From Jatrophihabitans cynanchi (GTDB lineage: Bacteria > Actinomycetota > Actinomycetes > Mycobacteriales > Jatrophihabitantaceae), in the NCBI RefSeq assembly GCF_027247405.1, contig NZ_CP097463.1, forward strand, positions 3,286,001 to 3,350,000: a DNA stretch of 64,000 nucleotides, given 5' to 3'. Position numbers and translations under genes: made by a program. The notes under the pieces are model-generated. The model ran no database searches. It was not told where the DNA came from and worked only from the letters and a program-made list of their open reading frames with translations. Positions 62,700 through 64,000 of the stretch are shown here, piece after piece. Numbering within the stretch: the first letter of the stretch is position 1; the number at the start of each line of letters is the position of its first letter.

Positions 62700-64000
62700 G
62701 TGACGTCGAGCGATCCAGCAGGTCTGGCCGCAGCGCTGCGCCGGGCCGGGCTGGCCGACGTCGACCACTCCGCCCGTCGCCGAGCCGAGTACTCCAGCGA
62801 CGCGTCCAACTACCGCATCGTCCCCGCGGTCGTCGCCTTCCCGCGGCACGCCGACGAGGCCGCCGCCGCGCTCGGCGTGGCCCGCGAGTTCGGCGTGCCG
62901 GTCACCAGCCGTGGCGGCGGCACCTCGACCGCGGGCAACGCCGTGGGCGCCGGGATCGTCCTGGACTTCTCGCGGCACCTCAACCACGTCGTGCAGGTCG
63001 ACCCCGAGACGCGCACCGCGACCGTGCAGCCGGGCACGATCCTCGACGACATCACCGCCGTGGCGGCCCGGCACGGGCTGCGCTTCGGCCCCGACCCGTC
63101 CACCCATGCCCGCGCCACGATCGGCGGATCGCTGGGCAACAACGCGTGCGGTTCGCGCGCGCTCAAGTACGGCCGCACCGCGGACAACGTCGTCGAGCTC
63201 GACCTGCTGCTGGCCGACGGCACGCAGTTGACCGCGCGCCGGTTCGAGCGGGACGGGCTGGCCGCGGCGGGCCCCGCCGGCGTCGCACTCGAGCGGCTCG
63301 TCAGCCCCCGGCTGGGCATGATCCGCACCGAGTTCGGCCGGTTCACCCGGCAGGTGTCCGGCTACTCGCTGGAGCACCTGCTGCCGGAGAACGGGCACGA
63401 CCTCGCCAAGTTCCTGGTCGGCACCGAGGGCACGCTCGGCATGATCCTCGGCGCCACCGTCCGGCTGGTCGAGTCGCCGAAGGCGGTCGCGCTGGCCGTC
63501 CTCGGCTACCGCGACATGCCGGCCGCCGCCGACGCCGTGCTCGACCTGCTGCCGCACAAGCCGGTCGCGATCGAGGGCATGGATGCGCTGCTGGTCAACG
63601 TGGTGCGCGCCCGCCGCGGGGCGTCCGCCGTCCCCGACCTGCCGCGCGGCGAGGGCTGGCTGTTCGTCGAGACGGCGGGTGCGACCGAGGCCGAGGCGCG
63701 CGCCGCCGCCGACAAGGTGATCGCCGACTCCGGCTGCATCGACTCGCTCGTGGTCACCGGGGCGCCCGCGCGCGCGTTGTGGCAGATCCGCGAGGACGGT
63801 GCCGGGCTGGGCGGCCGCACGCCCGCCGGTGCGCCCGCGTGGCCCGGCTGGGAGGACGCCGCCGTGCCGCCCGACCAGCTCGGGGAGTACCTGCGCGAGT
63901 TCGGCCGGCTGATGCGCGAGCACGGCGTGGACGGCCTGACGTACGGGCACTTCGGCGACGGGTGCGTGCACGCGCGCATCGACTTCCCGCTGAGCACGGC
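62700..64000 (+). CDS. FAD-linked 2-hydroxyacid dehydrogenase, YdiJ/D-2-hydroxyglutarate type (3' end beyond window)
   Basis: The frame is open from the GTG at 62700 to the window edge (about 433 residues seen). The PCMH-type FAD domain is clear: PVTSRGGGTSTAGNAVGAGIVLD, GPDPSTHARATIGGSLGNNAC, GYSLEHLLPENGHDLAKFLVGTEGTLGMILG. The second domain begins near residue 260. The family oxidises D-2-hydroxyacids (for example D-2-hydroxyglutarate or D-lactate) and often has a C-terminal Fe-S domain, which would lie outside the window. It follows the DAO-type gene by 34 bases; an oxoacid or hydroxyacid step would fit. Confidence 0.88.
   Translation, partial: MTSSDPAGLAAALRRAGLADVDHSARRRAEYSSDASNYRIVPAVVAFPRHADEAAAALGVAREFGVPVTSRGGGTSTAGNAVGAGIVLDFSRHLNHVVQVDPETRTATVQPGTILDDITAVAARHGLRFGPDPSTHARATIGGSLGNNACGSRALKYGRTADNVVELDLLLADGTQLTARRFERDGLAAAGPAGVALERLVSPRLGMIRTEFGRFTRQVSGYSLEHLLPENGHDLAKFLVGTEGTLGMILGATVRLVESPKAVALAVLGYRDMPAAADAVLDLLPHKPVAIEGMDALLVNVVRARRGASAVPDLPRGEGWLFVETAGATEAEARAAADKVIADSGCIDSLVVTGAPARALWQIREDGAGLGGRTPAGAPAWPGWEDAAVPPDQLGEYLREFGRLMREHGVDGLTYGHFGDGCVHARIDFPLST

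Overview
This is a chromosomal window from a high-GC Gram-positive actinomycete. Evidence for that: a mycothiol gene (mshB), the actinobacterial forms of dapD, glycogen synthase (glgA/glgM type), DUF3117 and DUF6542, a lipid-droplet-associated protein next to xseA/ispH, frequent GTG/TTG starts with 4-base GTGA/ATGA overlaps, and an LAxTG sorting signal. Several blocks keep a gene order familiar from Mycobacterium tuberculosis (xseB-xseA-LDP-ispH-DUF6542; mshB and fdxA; dapD-dapE-LOG; DivIVA-like-tag-DUF3117-glgA-glgC), but the genus cannot be fixed from the sequence. I saw no rRNA, tRNA, CRISPR array, intact insertion sequence or phage. LAYOUT. 1-4.7 kb: cell-surface polymer synthesis (a truncated GT2 glycosyltransferase, a small coiled-coil protein, and a GT2/CDP-glycerol transferase fusion of teichoic-acid type). 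5-7.2 kb: PadR regulator and DHA2 drug exporter behind one promoter/operator. 7.3-7.9 kb: bioY. 7.9-13.8 kb: a divergent SipW/TasA-like export island with two SipW-type signal peptidases, two substrate-like proteins, an LAxTG wall protein and a co-directional two-component system. 13.8-23.1 kb: housekeeping (fumC, YbjQ, glpX, xseB, xseA, LDP, ispH, DUF6542, rmuC, ychF). 23.2-27.3 kb: a CsoR/CstR-type repressor, thioredoxin, MMPL exporter, DUF302 and OsmC genes linked by three near-identical 16-base operators. 27.4-32.4 kb: ABC1/UbiB-like kinase, TDT channel, membrane protein, typA. 32.5-40.8 kb: DapC-like aminotransferase plus omega-amidase-like hydrolase, then a five-gene oligopeptide ABC importer. 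40.8-43.9 kb: mshB, small membrane protein, Rv0428c-like GNAT, fdxA. 43.9-44.6 kb: decayed HNH endonuclease fragment and GC-rich repeats. 44.6-55.9 kb: transglycosylase-like protein, dapD, dapE, two LOG proteins, two enoyl-CoA hydratases, DivIVA-like protein, tag, DUF3117, leucyl aminopeptidase, glgA, glgC. 55.9-64 kb: a nutrient module of an Fe(II)/2OG oxygenase, LysR and IclR regulators, a polar amino-acid ABC importer, a DAO-type FAD oxidoreductase and a truncated FAD-linked 2-hydroxyacid dehydrogenase. HOW THEY WORK TOGETHER. Dap genes (lysine and peptidoglycan precursors), teichoic-type polymerases, the transglycosylase-like protein and the SipW/TasA/LAxTG island all bear on the cell envelope. 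The CstR-like regulon looks like a thiol or reactive-sulfur stress response. The last 8 kb looks like inducible import and oxidation of an amino-acid-like compound. The two points most worth following up are the doubled SipW/TasA island with its own histidine kinase, and the CstR-like regulon.
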